64,000 bases of DNA from Salinimicrobium sp963739625 (GTDB taxonomy: Bacteria > Bacteroidota > Bacteroidia > Flavobacteriales > Flavobacteriaceae). Positions 8,093 through 15,543 of the stretch are shown here, piece by piece (positions within the stretch are counted from its first letter, which is position 1; each line of letters begins with the position of its first letter). Below the pieces are notes generated by a model. That model worked only from the letters and a program-made list of their open reading frames with translations. It searched no databases and was not told where the DNA came from. The position numbers and the translations under genes were made by a program. The stretch is taken from NCBI GenBank assembly GCA_963739625.1, contig CAVUAU010000011.1, positions 434,001-498,000 of the forward strand, read 5' to 3'.

Positions 8093-8362
8093 AAATTTTG
8101 TTTTTCGAACGGATCCACGGGAAAGGGATTCGGGTTCAGAAATGGCATTTTGGAGGCTGTTGTTTTTGAAGCCACTGATGCACTGATGTTTTTGTTTCTT
8201 CGGAAGTGAAGGGAAAGAAATTCCGGGTTCAAAATTCAGGATTCAAAATTTTTTTAGCCACCGATGCACTGATGTTGTTGTTCCTTTCCGGTTCTTTGGT
8301 CGTTAGGAGCGCGATTAATTGCGCTCCTGTTTATATTCCGGCAGCGTAGCGATTTATGTCTA

Positions 8363-8483
8363 CATCCCGAAGGGATGACATCTTTATAGAATATGATATC
8401 AAGTTAAAAATACGACCCCGTCGGGGTCGAATGATTATTGGTTGTAATTTGATCTCTATAAGAATATGAATCCTTCGGATTCA
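8363..8483. repeat. Three-hairpin repeat element, copy B
   Basis: Stems CATCCCGAAGGGATG (8363-8377), CGACCCCGTCGGGGTCG (8413-8429) and TGAATCCTTCGGATTCA (8467-8483). The middle loop differs by a compensating change from the other copies, so pairing is kept while sequence varies. Confidence 0.75.
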
Positions 8484-8585
8484 AATTCTTTTTTTCTGCG
8501 GAAATCTGCCGCAAAAGAATTTTTGGTTGCAAATTAAGGTTGATGTTTTTGCTACCGATCACGCGGATGTTCTTTCTGAAGAATT

Positions 8586-8689
8586 CATCCTGGTATTATA
8601 GCTATATTGGTAAGTGCTATTCGACCCCGATGGGGTCGTATCTTTCGGTGGTATTTTTAGTCTATAAACATGCGAATCCTTCTGATTCA
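8586..8689. repeat. Three-hairpin repeat element, copy C
   Basis: Stems CGACCCCGATGGGGTCG (8622-8638) and GAATCCTTCTGATTC (8674-8688) are kept. The first stem has decayed (CATCCTGG remains at about 8586). Confidence 0.7.
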
Positions 8690-9087
8690 AATTTGTGTTG
8701 GAAGCTTGGCAGAGGTGTTGAAAATGACATTTTTTGAGAGCAACAATGCAGCCGATTTCCCCACCCCGTCCTGCCGACCGGCAGACAGGCCTGCGGTCAT
8801 CCCGAACCTTTTTCGGAACAGGCGACCTCCTGGAGAGGATTTCCCCACCCCGTCCTGCGGACACCCCTCCCGGGAGGGGACCAAAAAAAGTATATTTTGA
8901 TTACAATTTGAGGGAAATTGAAAAGCGTTCTCAGGTCTAAAAAGGATATCAGAAGTCTTCTCCATTTAATATTGAAAAACTAGTTTAAAAGAGGTGTCTA
9001 GAATGACATCTTGGGAGAAGAAATTTTAGGGAAGATCAAATAATTCACATCACTAATCACCAATCACGATTCTTCCAGATCCGCTAT

Positions 9088-10761
9088 CTATTTCCAAACA
9101 TACTTCTTTCGTCTCAAGAAGAAGAAAATTCCCGCGAAGAGGCCAAGGAGCACCAATGGCAGCAGCAGGTTGATCACCTGCCAAAAAGTTCTTTTTTCTT
9201 CCACTTTCGGAAGGTCCAAAAAGGCGATGCTAACTTCTCTCGACCTGATGTTGATGAGCCCGGAATCATCCAGCAGGTAGTTCACCGCGTTCAGCAGAAA
9301 TTCCTTATTTCCGTAGGTGGTGCCGGTGTAGCGGTCAAAGCCCAGTTCCAACGGTTGCCCCTGCTGCAGCTGATTCTTCGCCACATCCCCATCTGAGATC
9401 ACCAACATTTTTGTCGGTTGGCTTTGATCTACTGACTGCGGAAGCTTAATAGGTTTCACCCGGTTCTTATAGACGGAAGAAAATTCCCCTTCCAGCAGTA
9501 CCGCGAGCGGCTGTTCTCCCGCAGTGTATTCAGAAAGATTTGGCGGCTGATTTAGCAGGTCCAGACTAATCTCCCGCGGAAGTCCTTCCACCTCGGTTTT
9601 TGGGGAAGAGCTCAATAAAATGGTCTTTTTGAGACCATTGGCGAGGGTGTCAATGGGGCTGGCGTATTCAAATTTTACCGCCTCAATGTTGTTAACAATG
9701 GGGTGTTCGTTTGTAGAGCTGCTCAGCGGAAAATACGGCCAGGGGTAAGGGTTGAACTGCGTATTGTTGCCGCTGCCGCTGGCGAGCACGATAGGTGCAG
9801 AATAGAGATCTTTCACCAGGAAAGGATTTATTCTCAGCCCGTATTTGAAGAAGAAATCTCCAAGGTTTAGGTCACGGGGCAGGGCAAAAGCGCTGCCGGC
9901 GCCGGTAAAAAGACTGTCGGTTTCCATGGCCACGTGTTCTACCAGCCATAGCTGTTTGCCGCCGTTCATGAGGTGCTGGTCCAACACGTATTTTTCTTCT
10001 TCGGTGTAAGCTTGAGTGGGTTTGGCTTCTATCACCAGGTCGTATTCCTTGAGCTGTTCCAGTGTTTTTTGCGGACTGGTTGCAACAGAGTCTAAAACAA
10101 AAGGGGCTGTAAAATAGTATTTTTGGATGCTCTTGATAAAGTCGGCCAGGCGGGCGTCGCTGAGTTCGCCGTTGCCGCGCATCACGGCTACCTTTTTCTT
10201 TCGCGGCTCCACAACTTTTGCCAAAGCATCGGCAAAGGCATACTCCAGTTGCTGCACAGAATTTTCCACGCGCTCTTCGGTAGTGGCGCCAATGGTATTC
10301 TTCAGCAGGGGCACACTCACAGTTTTATTTCCGTAGTTGACCATCGCCCAGGGAAAGATGATGGCTTCGCTGCTTCTTCCGTTTTCCACCACGTTGATAC
10401 GGGCCGGCGTCATTCCCATTTCATAGAAACGGGTGGCGATCTCCTGCGCATCGCCGCCGTCTTCCAGCGGATCAACAAAACTGAATTTGATGTTGGAATT
10501 TTCCGAAGCAAATTCCTCCAGCAGCTGCCGGGTTTCGGTTTGAAGTCTCCTGAATTCCGGTGGAAAATCCCCTTTTAGGAACACATCTATGATGACGGGT
10601 TGCTCTGCTTTGTCGATGATATTTTCCGCAGCTGCAGAAAGCGTGTACCTTTTGTCAACGGTGAGGTCAAATCTTTCATAAGCGAAATAGGAGACCACAT
10701 TGAGAAGCAGCAAAAATGCAAAAAGAACCAGGCCTTTGATGAGATTGTTTTTTGTGCGCAT
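9088..10761 (-). CDS. gldG: Gliding motility ABC transporter auxiliary protein GldG
   Basis: This 557-residue protein has one N-terminal membrane segment (about 9-28), a large extracytoplasmic ABC-auxiliary domain (DUF7088/ABC_transp_aux, about 35-510) and a C-terminal membrane segment (LLLPLVLLGLFAGIFFFL) before a short basic tail. GldF, GldG and the ATPase GldA form an ABC transporter needed for gliding in Flavobacterium. The start codon shares one base with the stop codon of gldF, so the two are coupled. gldA is not in this window, as is normal in flavobacteria. Gliding of this organism itself is inference. Confidence 0.93.
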   Translation of the reverse strand: MRTKNNLIKGLVLFAFLLLLNVVSYFAYERFDLTVDKRYTLSAAAENIIDKAEQPVIIDVFLKGDFPPEFRRLQTETRQLLEEFASENSNIKFSFVDPLEDGGDAQEIATRFYEMGMTPARINVVENGRSSEAIIFPWAMVNYGNKTVSVPLLKNTIGATTEERVENSVQQLEYAFADALAKVVEPRKKKVAVMRGNGELSDARLADFIKSIQKYYFTAPFVLDSVATSPQKTLEQLKEYDLVIEAKPTQAYTEEEKYVLDQHLMNGGKQLWLVEHVAMETDSLFTGAGSAFALPRDLNLGDFFFKYGLRINPFLVKDLYSAPIVLASGSGNNTQFNPYPWPYFPLSSSTNEHPIVNNIEAVKFEYASPIDTLANGLKKTILLSSSPKTEVEGLPREISLDLLNQPPNLSEYTAGEQPLAVLLEGEFSSVYKNRVKPIKLPQSVDQSQPTKMLVISDGDVAKNQLQQGQPLELGFDRYTGTTYGNKEFLLNAVNYLLDDSGLINIRSREVSIAFLDLPKVEEKRTFWQVINLLLPLVLLGLFAGIFFFLRRKKYVWK

Positions 10762-11495
10762 CAGGATTCTTTTTTACTGCTTAAGCTGAATTTTGTAAGG
10801 GCCAGGAAAAAGATCGTAAAAGTGACGAAATAAACCAGGTCCCTGGTGTCAATCACGCCGCGACTGATGCTCTCGTAATGAGAACTGATGCCCAGATCTT
10901 CGGCGCCAAAAGCTCCAATACTAAACAGGTTGAGATCGGCCAGCGCGTCAAAGGCGAAATAGCTGATAAAGCACAGGAAAACCGCCAGAATAAAGGAGAC
11001 GATCTGGTTCGGCGAAAGTATGGACGCGAAGATCCCAATGGCGGTGTAGCAGCTGCCAAGAAAAACAAGCCCGAAGTAGGAGCCAATGATGACCCCGTAA
11101 TCAAGATTTCCAGCCGGTTTGCCAAGATAGTAGATCGTAATGACGTAAAGTAAAGTGGGAATGAGGGCCATTATTACCAGAACCAGGGCGCCAAAAAACT
11201 TTCCCAGTACCAGTTGCCAGTGGGAGAGAGGCTTGCTGAGCAGGAGTTCAAGGGTGCCCTGCCGTATCTCTTCAGAAAAGCTTTTCATGGTGATCGCCGG
11301 AATTAAAAAAAGAAAGATCCAGGGCGCGAGGGTGAAAAACGGGGAGAGGTTGGCAAAGCCGTTGTCGAAGATGTTGTACGTTCCTTTGAAAACCCATAAG
11401 AACAGGCCGTTGAGCACCAAAAACAGGCCAATCACAAGGTAACCTATCGGGGAGGCAAAAAAGGAATTTATTTCTTTATTTAAAACTGCAAACAC
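10761..11495 (-). CDS. gldF: Gliding motility ABC transporter permease GldF
   Basis: This 244-residue ABC-2 type permease has six predicted membrane segments and a typical N-terminus (MFAVLNKEINSFFASPIGYLV). The motif MKSFSEEIRQGTLELLLSKPLS at about 66-87 is characteristic of ABC-2 permeases (here with E-E-x-x-x-G-T-L-E). It precedes gldG on the same strand with a one-base overlap and forms the membrane channel of the gliding-associated ABC transporter. Confidence 0.94.
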   Translation of the reverse strand: MFAVLNKEINSFFASPIGYLVIGLFLVLNGLFLWVFKGTYNIFDNGFANLSPFFTLAPWIFLFLIPAITMKSFSEEIRQGTLELLLSKPLSHWQLVLGKFFGALVLVIMALIPTLLYVITIYYLGKPAGNLDYGVIIGSYFGLVFLGSCYTAIGIFASILSPNQIVSFILAVFLCFISYFAFDALADLNLFSIGAFGAEDLGISSHYESISRGVIDTRDLVYFVTFTIFFLALTKFSLSSKKES

Positions 11496-11678
11496 CTGTT
11501 TCTTGTATAATTTCTATTGTATATCGTTTATTTTACAAAAGCACCAAATTCCAAATTCCAGGCTTTTATCCCCTAAAATCCAGAGATTAAAATTTTCGGT
11601 TCCCCTGCCTACCGGCAGGCAGGCTTTAGGACAGGGGTAAAACGAAAATTGCAACTTGCATCTTGCAACGGGCAACCG

Positions 11679-11981
11679 TCAACTACCCGAACTCCACATC
11701 TTGTCTACACTCCAGGCTTCGGGTTTTCCCGCGAACATCTTCTTAGTGTTGCTCCAAACTTCCATGAAAAGGGCAGAAGTGCGGTAGTTTTCCAGCGCCA
11801 GCTCATCTTCCCAGTAACTGTACGTGAAAAAGATATTATTATTGTTTTTATCCCTGTAAAGTTCCAGAAAGTTACAGCCTTCGAAACCTCTTATTTTTTC
11901 TCTATTCTTCTCAAATAACTTCTGAAAGTTCTCAACTTCAGCTTCTTCAAAAGTCATTTTGACTATTCTTATCATATCCAA
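11679..11981 (-). CDS. Antibiotic biosynthesis monooxygenase (ABM) domain protein
   Basis: This 100-residue protein is a single ferredoxin-like ABM domain: MIRIVKMTFEEAEVENF, then FEGCNFLELYRDKNNNNIFFTYSYWEDELALENYRTS, and a C-terminal WSNTKKMFAGKPEAW. Such small dimeric proteins include haem-degrading and quinone-oxidising enzymes, but most are uncharacterised. The start may be 11981 or the second Met at 11975, which matches the family better. The 183 bases upstream towards gldF hold only a CCTACCGGCAGG palindrome. Confidence 0.82.
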   Translation of the reverse strand: MDMIRIVKMTFEEAEVENFQKLFEKNREKIRGFEGCNFLELYRDKNNNNIFFTYSYWEDELALENYRTSALFMEVWSNTKKMFAGKPEAWSVDKMWSSGS

Positions 11982-12057
11982 TTATCAGTTATCAATGAAC
12001 AATGAACAACAACATTAATTTTTAGTCTATGTTCTCTTTTCTCTTTTCTATGTTCTT

Positions 12058-12888
12058 TTAATTCTCAAAGGTGATCGTCACCGTATCTCTCCATTCAAGT
12101 CCAAACAGGGTTGCTGCGCTGCCCACGGTGCTGGGATTGCTCTTATAGATCGCCAGCTCAATGAATCCGCCGGAATTAAAGATTGCCAGTTTCTTCCCGT
12201 CCTCGCGGTGCAGCTGGTCTGTGTCAAAATTGATCGCATCGCTGTAAGTGTGATGTATCTCGTCAAAAGTGGCAGTTCTCGTGCGCATGGTAAACTTTCG
12301 TCCTTTCCCTGCCTTGTCGAACAGCTTTTTGGAAATATTGGTCACTACGTTGCCGTAATTGTCGATATAAATAACGCTGCCCCTAATTTGATTTTGCTCG
12401 CTGTTGAAGAAAGGTTCCATCTCCTTGATCTGTTTAATATCGGGAATGCTTTTGCCAATCACCTCCAGGGTGCCGCCACGTGCCAGGTGTCCCGCCACTT
12501 TCACAAAAACGTCGAGCACAGGGAAATTGCTTTCCACCTTGTCGTGGATATTGATCTCCACGATCTTTTCGGGTTTATATTCTGAAGCGATCAACGAAAG
12601 TATCCCGTTGTTGGCACAAATAAAGAAGTGGCCGTCGAGCTTAAGTGCGATATGCTTATTTTCGGGAGTAAGTTCAGAATCTACGCCTATAATGTGAATG
12701 CTGCCTTCGGGAAAGCTCTTGTATGCATTCCTGATGATGTAAGAGGCTTCAGCAATGTGAAAAGGGGCGATAGAGTGAGAGATATCCACGATCTTAGCCG
12801 TGGGTAATTCAGAATAAATGGCTCCTTTAACTGCCCCTGCAAAATGATCTTTCTCTCCAAAATCTGTAGTCAGGGTAATGATAGACAT
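12058..12888 (-). CDS. SAM hydroxide adenosyltransferase (DUF62 family)
   Basis: This protein of about 276 residues belongs to the SAM-dependent hydrolase/halogenase family: MSIITLTTDFGEKDHFAGAVKG at the start with the catalytic-region Asp, ISHSIAPFHIAEASYII, and VDSELTPENKHIA. The C-terminal domain contains IDNYGNVVTNIS, which contacts the adenosyl group in the family. Members split SAM to adenosine and methionine using water. Start 12888 (MSII) fits the family; 12894 adds two residues. Confidence 0.9.
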   Translation of the reverse strand: MSIITLTTDFGEKDHFAGAVKGAIYSELPTAKIVDISHSIAPFHIAEASYIIRNAYKSFPEGSIHIIGVDSELTPENKHIALKLDGHFFICANNGILSLIASEYKPEKIVEINIHDKVESNFPVLDVFVKVAGHLARGGTLEVIGKSIPDIKQIKEMEPFFNSEQNQIRGSVIYIDNYGNVVTNISKKLFDKAGKGRKFTMRTRTATFDEIHHTYSDAINFDTDQLHREDGKKLAIFNSGGFIELAIYKSNPSTVGSAATLFGLEWRDTVTITFEN

Positions 12889-12909
12889 GGGCAATTCTTC
12901 GGATATTTT

Positions 12910-12943
12910 TTGTTAACTTAAAGCTTTTAATTTGCTAAGTTTG
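12910..12943 (+). promoter_or_regulatory. Promoter of phoH
   Basis: TTG at 12910-12912 and TAAGTTTG at 12936-12943, 23 bases apart, match the Bacteroidota -33/-7 pattern. The site lies about 50 bases before the phoH start and between divergent genes. Confidence 0.65.
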
Positions 12944-12996
12944 TATTGCAAATCTAAAGATAATTAGGACATTTTTTAAATTTAATCCAGCTGCTT

Positions 12997-13950
12997 TTGA
13001 ACGAACTTATTATTGAACTTTCAGAAATTAATCCGCGGGAATTTTTTGGGGAACATAATGCGCACATAGAACTGCTAAAGAAATATTTTCCGAAGTTAAA
13101 AATTGTAGCCCGTGGAAACAAGCTCAAGATCTATGGAGATGAAGAGCTGCTCGAGGAGTTTGACAGGAGATTTAATATGCTCATTGATCACTACGGAAAG
13201 TTCAATAAACTGGATGAGAACACCATGGAAAGGGTGCTCACCAGCGAAAAACGTGAAGATTACGACACCTCCAATGAGAGTGGGGAAGTGCTGGTGCACG
13301 GGGTAAGCGGCAGGCTCATTAGGCCGCAGACTGCCAATCAACGCAGGCTGGTAGACCTCATGCAAAAGAATGACATGGTCTTCGCTATTGGACCTGCGGG
13401 AACGGGAAAAACCTATACCGGCGTAGCTTTAGCAGTGAAAGCACTCAAAGAAAAACAGGTGCGCAGGATCATTCTTACGCGGCCGGCCGTAGAAGCAGGG
13501 GAGAACCTCGGTTTCCTTCCCGGCGATCTCAAGGAAAAACTTGATCCTTACATGCAGCCGTTATATGACGCGCTTCGCGACATGATCCCGCATGAAAGAC
13601 TTGAAAGTTTTATTGAAAAAGGAACGATCCAGATCGCCCCTTTAGCTTTCATGAGGGGACGCACCCTCGATAATGCCTTCGTTATTCTTGATGAGGCGCA
13701 GAATACCACCCATGCTCAAATGAAGATGTTCCTCACCCGAATGGGGAAAAACGCGAAATTCATGGTGACCGGTGACCCGGGACAAATCGATCTTCCGCAG
13801 CGCGTGGTATCGGGTCTTAAAGAAGCCATACTCGTATTGCAGGACGTAAAAGGCGTGGGCATTCTTCACCTCGACGACAAGGATGTGATTAGGCACAAGC
13901 TGGTGAAAGACATTATTGCCGCCTATAAGCGCATAGAAACAGCCGAATAA
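12997..13950 (+). CDS. PhoH family ATPase
   Basis: This 317-residue protein has an N-terminal KH-like region (about 1-95) and a PhoH ATPase domain with Walker A GPAGTGKT (about 130) and Walker B VILDEAQNTT (about 230). The motif TRPAVEAGENLGFLPGDLKEKLDPY is diagnostic. PhoH proteins are RNA-associated ATPases, often next to ribosome maturation factors; the exact role is unclear. The start is TTG at 12997 (NELIIELSEINPREFFG), in line with close homologues; no in-frame ATG is nearby. Confidence 0.92.
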   Translation: MNELIIELSEINPREFFGEHNAHIELLKKYFPKLKIVARGNKLKIYGDEELLEEFDRRFNMLIDHYGKFNKLDENTMERVLTSEKREDYDTSNESGEVLVHGVSGRLIRPQTANQRRLVDLMQKNDMVFAIGPAGTGKTYTGVALAVKALKEKQVRRIILTRPAVEAGENLGFLPGDLKEKLDPYMQPLYDALRDMIPHERLESFIEKGTIQIAPLAFMRGRTLDNAFVILDEAQNTTHAQMKMFLTRMGKNAKFMVTGDPGQIDLPQRVVSGLKEAILVLQDVKGVGILHLDDKDVIRHKLVKDIIAAYKRIETAE

Positions 13951-14005
13951 AAACCTTTTTAAGATCCCGTTCCAGGGATCTTCAACTTTAAAAGTTATTG
14001 AAAAC

Positions 14006-14959
14006 ATGAATACCTTAACAAGTACCAATTTCAAATTCCCGGGCCAAAAATCTGTTTATAAAGGTAAGGTGAGGGAAGTTTATACGCTCGAAAATGACAA
14101 ACTGGTGATGATCGTGACCGACAGGCTTTCGGCTTTTGATGTGGTAATGCCAAAAGGAATTCCTTACAAGGGGCAGATCCTTAATCAGCTGGCGACGAAA
14201 ATGATGAAGGAGACCGAAGATATCGTTCCCAACTGGCTGGAGGCAACCCCCGATCCTAATGTGGCCGTGGGCAAAAACTGCGAACCTTTTAAGGTAGAAA
14301 TGGTGATAAGAGGTTACCTGGTGGGGCATGCCGCAAGAGAATACGCCAACGGGAAACGAAGTTTGAGCGGGGTTAAAATGCCGGAAGGGATGAGAGAAAA
14401 TGAAGCTTTTAAGGTGCCAATAATTACCCCGACCACCAAGGCGGCATCAGGGGAACACGATATGGATATTTCGAGAGAAGAGATCCTTGAAAAAGGTTTG
14501 GTTTCCGAAGAAGATTACAACGCCCTGGAGGCCTACACCCGCAAACTTTTCCTCCGCGGAAGTGAGCTAGCCAAAGACAACGGCCTGATCCTCGTGGATA
14601 CCAAATATGAATTTGGCAAGACGAAAGAGGGCGAGATTGTGCTCATCGACGAGATCCATACCCCCGATTCTTCGCGTTATTTTTATGCCGAAGGTTATCT
14701 GGACAGACTTAGAGACGGCATTCCGCAGAAGCAGTTATCAAAGGAGTTTGTGCGGCAATGGCTTATAGAAAATGGTTTCCAGGGAAAAGAAGGCCAGCAA
14801 ATTCCTGAAATGAGCGAGGAGTACATTCAATCTGTGTCAGACCGGTATATTGAACTCTATGAGCAGATCACCGGGGAGACCTTCATCAAAGCCGATATTT
14901 CAAATATTGAAGAGCGCATTGAATATAACGTAAAGGAATATCTCGAGAAGAATTCTTAA
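14006..14959 (+). CDS. purC: Phosphoribosylaminoimidazole-succinocarboxamide synthase
   Basis: This 317-residue enzyme condenses CAIR with aspartate in purine synthesis, using ATP. Diagnostic stretches are YKGKVREVYTLENDKLVMIVTDRLSAFD at the N-terminus (ATP-binding SAICAR synthetase fold), EMVIRGYLVGHAAREY, and LVDTKYEFGKTKEGEIVLIDEIHTPDSSRY. It is somewhat longer than the 240-residue E. coli enzyme, as in other Bacteroidota. A terminator follows at 14982. Confidence 0.97.
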   Translation: MNTLTSTNFKFPGQKSVYKGKVREVYTLENDKLVMIVTDRLSAFDVVMPKGIPYKGQILNQLATKMMKETEDIVPNWLEATPDPNVAVGKNCEPFKVEMVIRGYLVGHAAREYANGKRSLSGVKMPEGMRENEAFKVPIITPTTKAASGEHDMDISREEILEKGLVSEEDYNALEAYTRKLFLRGSELAKDNGLILVDTKYEFGKTKEGEIVLIDEIHTPDSSRYFYAEGYLDRLRDGIPQKQLSKEFVRQWLIENGFQGKEGQQIPEMSEEYIQSVSDRYIELYEQITGETFIKADISNIEERIEYNVKEYLEKNS

Positions 14960-14981
14960 GCCTGAACACAACAAGGTTTTA

Positions 14982-15011
14982 AAGGAGCTTTTACACAAAG
15001 GCTCCTTTTTT
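14982..15011 (+). terminator. Terminator of purC
   Basis: AAGGAGC (14982-14988) pairs with GCTCCTT (15001-15007) and is followed by a T tract, 23 bases after the purC stop. Confidence 0.85.
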
Positions 15012-15086
15012 ATTAGGTTTCAAAAATGGCATTTTTGGACCCTTCTTCCTTCGTACTGCTAATCTCGTACTTCTAACCTCGTACTT

Positions 15087-15383
15087 CTAATTTCCCTTTA
15101 CTTCCAGCACCATCAAGTACTCGGGACCACCTTCTAATGGATATCCCGGGATCTTTTTGGCCACAATTGTCACCGTCTGGTCCAGGTAATCATCAAGCTT
15201 CACCTTTTCACTCTTGAGTGCATAAAAGGTGTCATCGTTAGTAAGGGTATGCGTACCATACTGGTAAGAGGTCATGCCCTGTTGTGCTATGGTTCCGGTT
15301 ACTTCCATTTTATCTGTTTGTGTAGCATTGCTGCAGGTGGCGGTGAAAAAGAAAAGGAACAGGCCCGAAAGAAGTAGTTTCAT
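15087..15383 (-). CDS. Small secreted protein or lipoprotein, unknown function
   Basis: This 98-residue protein has a signal peptide (MKLLLSGLFLFFFTATCSN) with a Cys that could be lipidated. The mature part contains VTGTIAQQGMTSYQYGTHTL and LDDYLDQTVTIVAKKIPGYP, which look like a small OB-fold-like beta domain. The function is not known. It is convergent with purC and transcribed away from the TonB receptor gene. Confidence 0.7.
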   Translation of the reverse strand: MKLLLSGLFLFFFTATCSNATQTDKMEVTGTIAQQGMTSYQYGTHTLTNDDTFYALKSEKVKLDDYLDQTVTIVAKKIPGYPLEGGPEYLMVLEVKGN

Positions 15384-15543
15384 AAAAGGTGGTTTTGGTT
15401 CAAACTTTCATTTTAAAGGTAATAAGAAATGCCCACTTTTGGAACCGAAGAGCAAAAGTCCAATTGAGAGATTAGTGTTAATCAATGTTAATGGTTTGAT
15501 AAATTATGTATATTAGAGATAGCTAATCAACAACTTAGAAATT

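Larger units (their letters stand above)
7467..9087. repeat. 1.6-kb noncoding repeat region downstream of gldG
   Basis: No convincing gene is found; the short open frames are repeat-derived. Contents: a hairpin AGACCTGCGAGGTT / AACCTCGTAGGTCT at 7797-7829; three copies of the three-hairpin element (listed separately); repeated words of the GCCACCGATGCACTGATG kind at about 7940, 8171, 8259 and 8552; and a GC-rich CCTGCCGACCGGCAG plus CTCCCGGGAGGG block at about 8762-8880. The region from 7930 to 8105 and that from 8548 to 8700 are diverged direct repeats of each other. Confidence 0.7.

Noticed and set aside
8540..8965. Several short open frames at 8.5-9.0 kb
   Set aside because: They run across palindromic repeats on both strands and have no protein-like composition.
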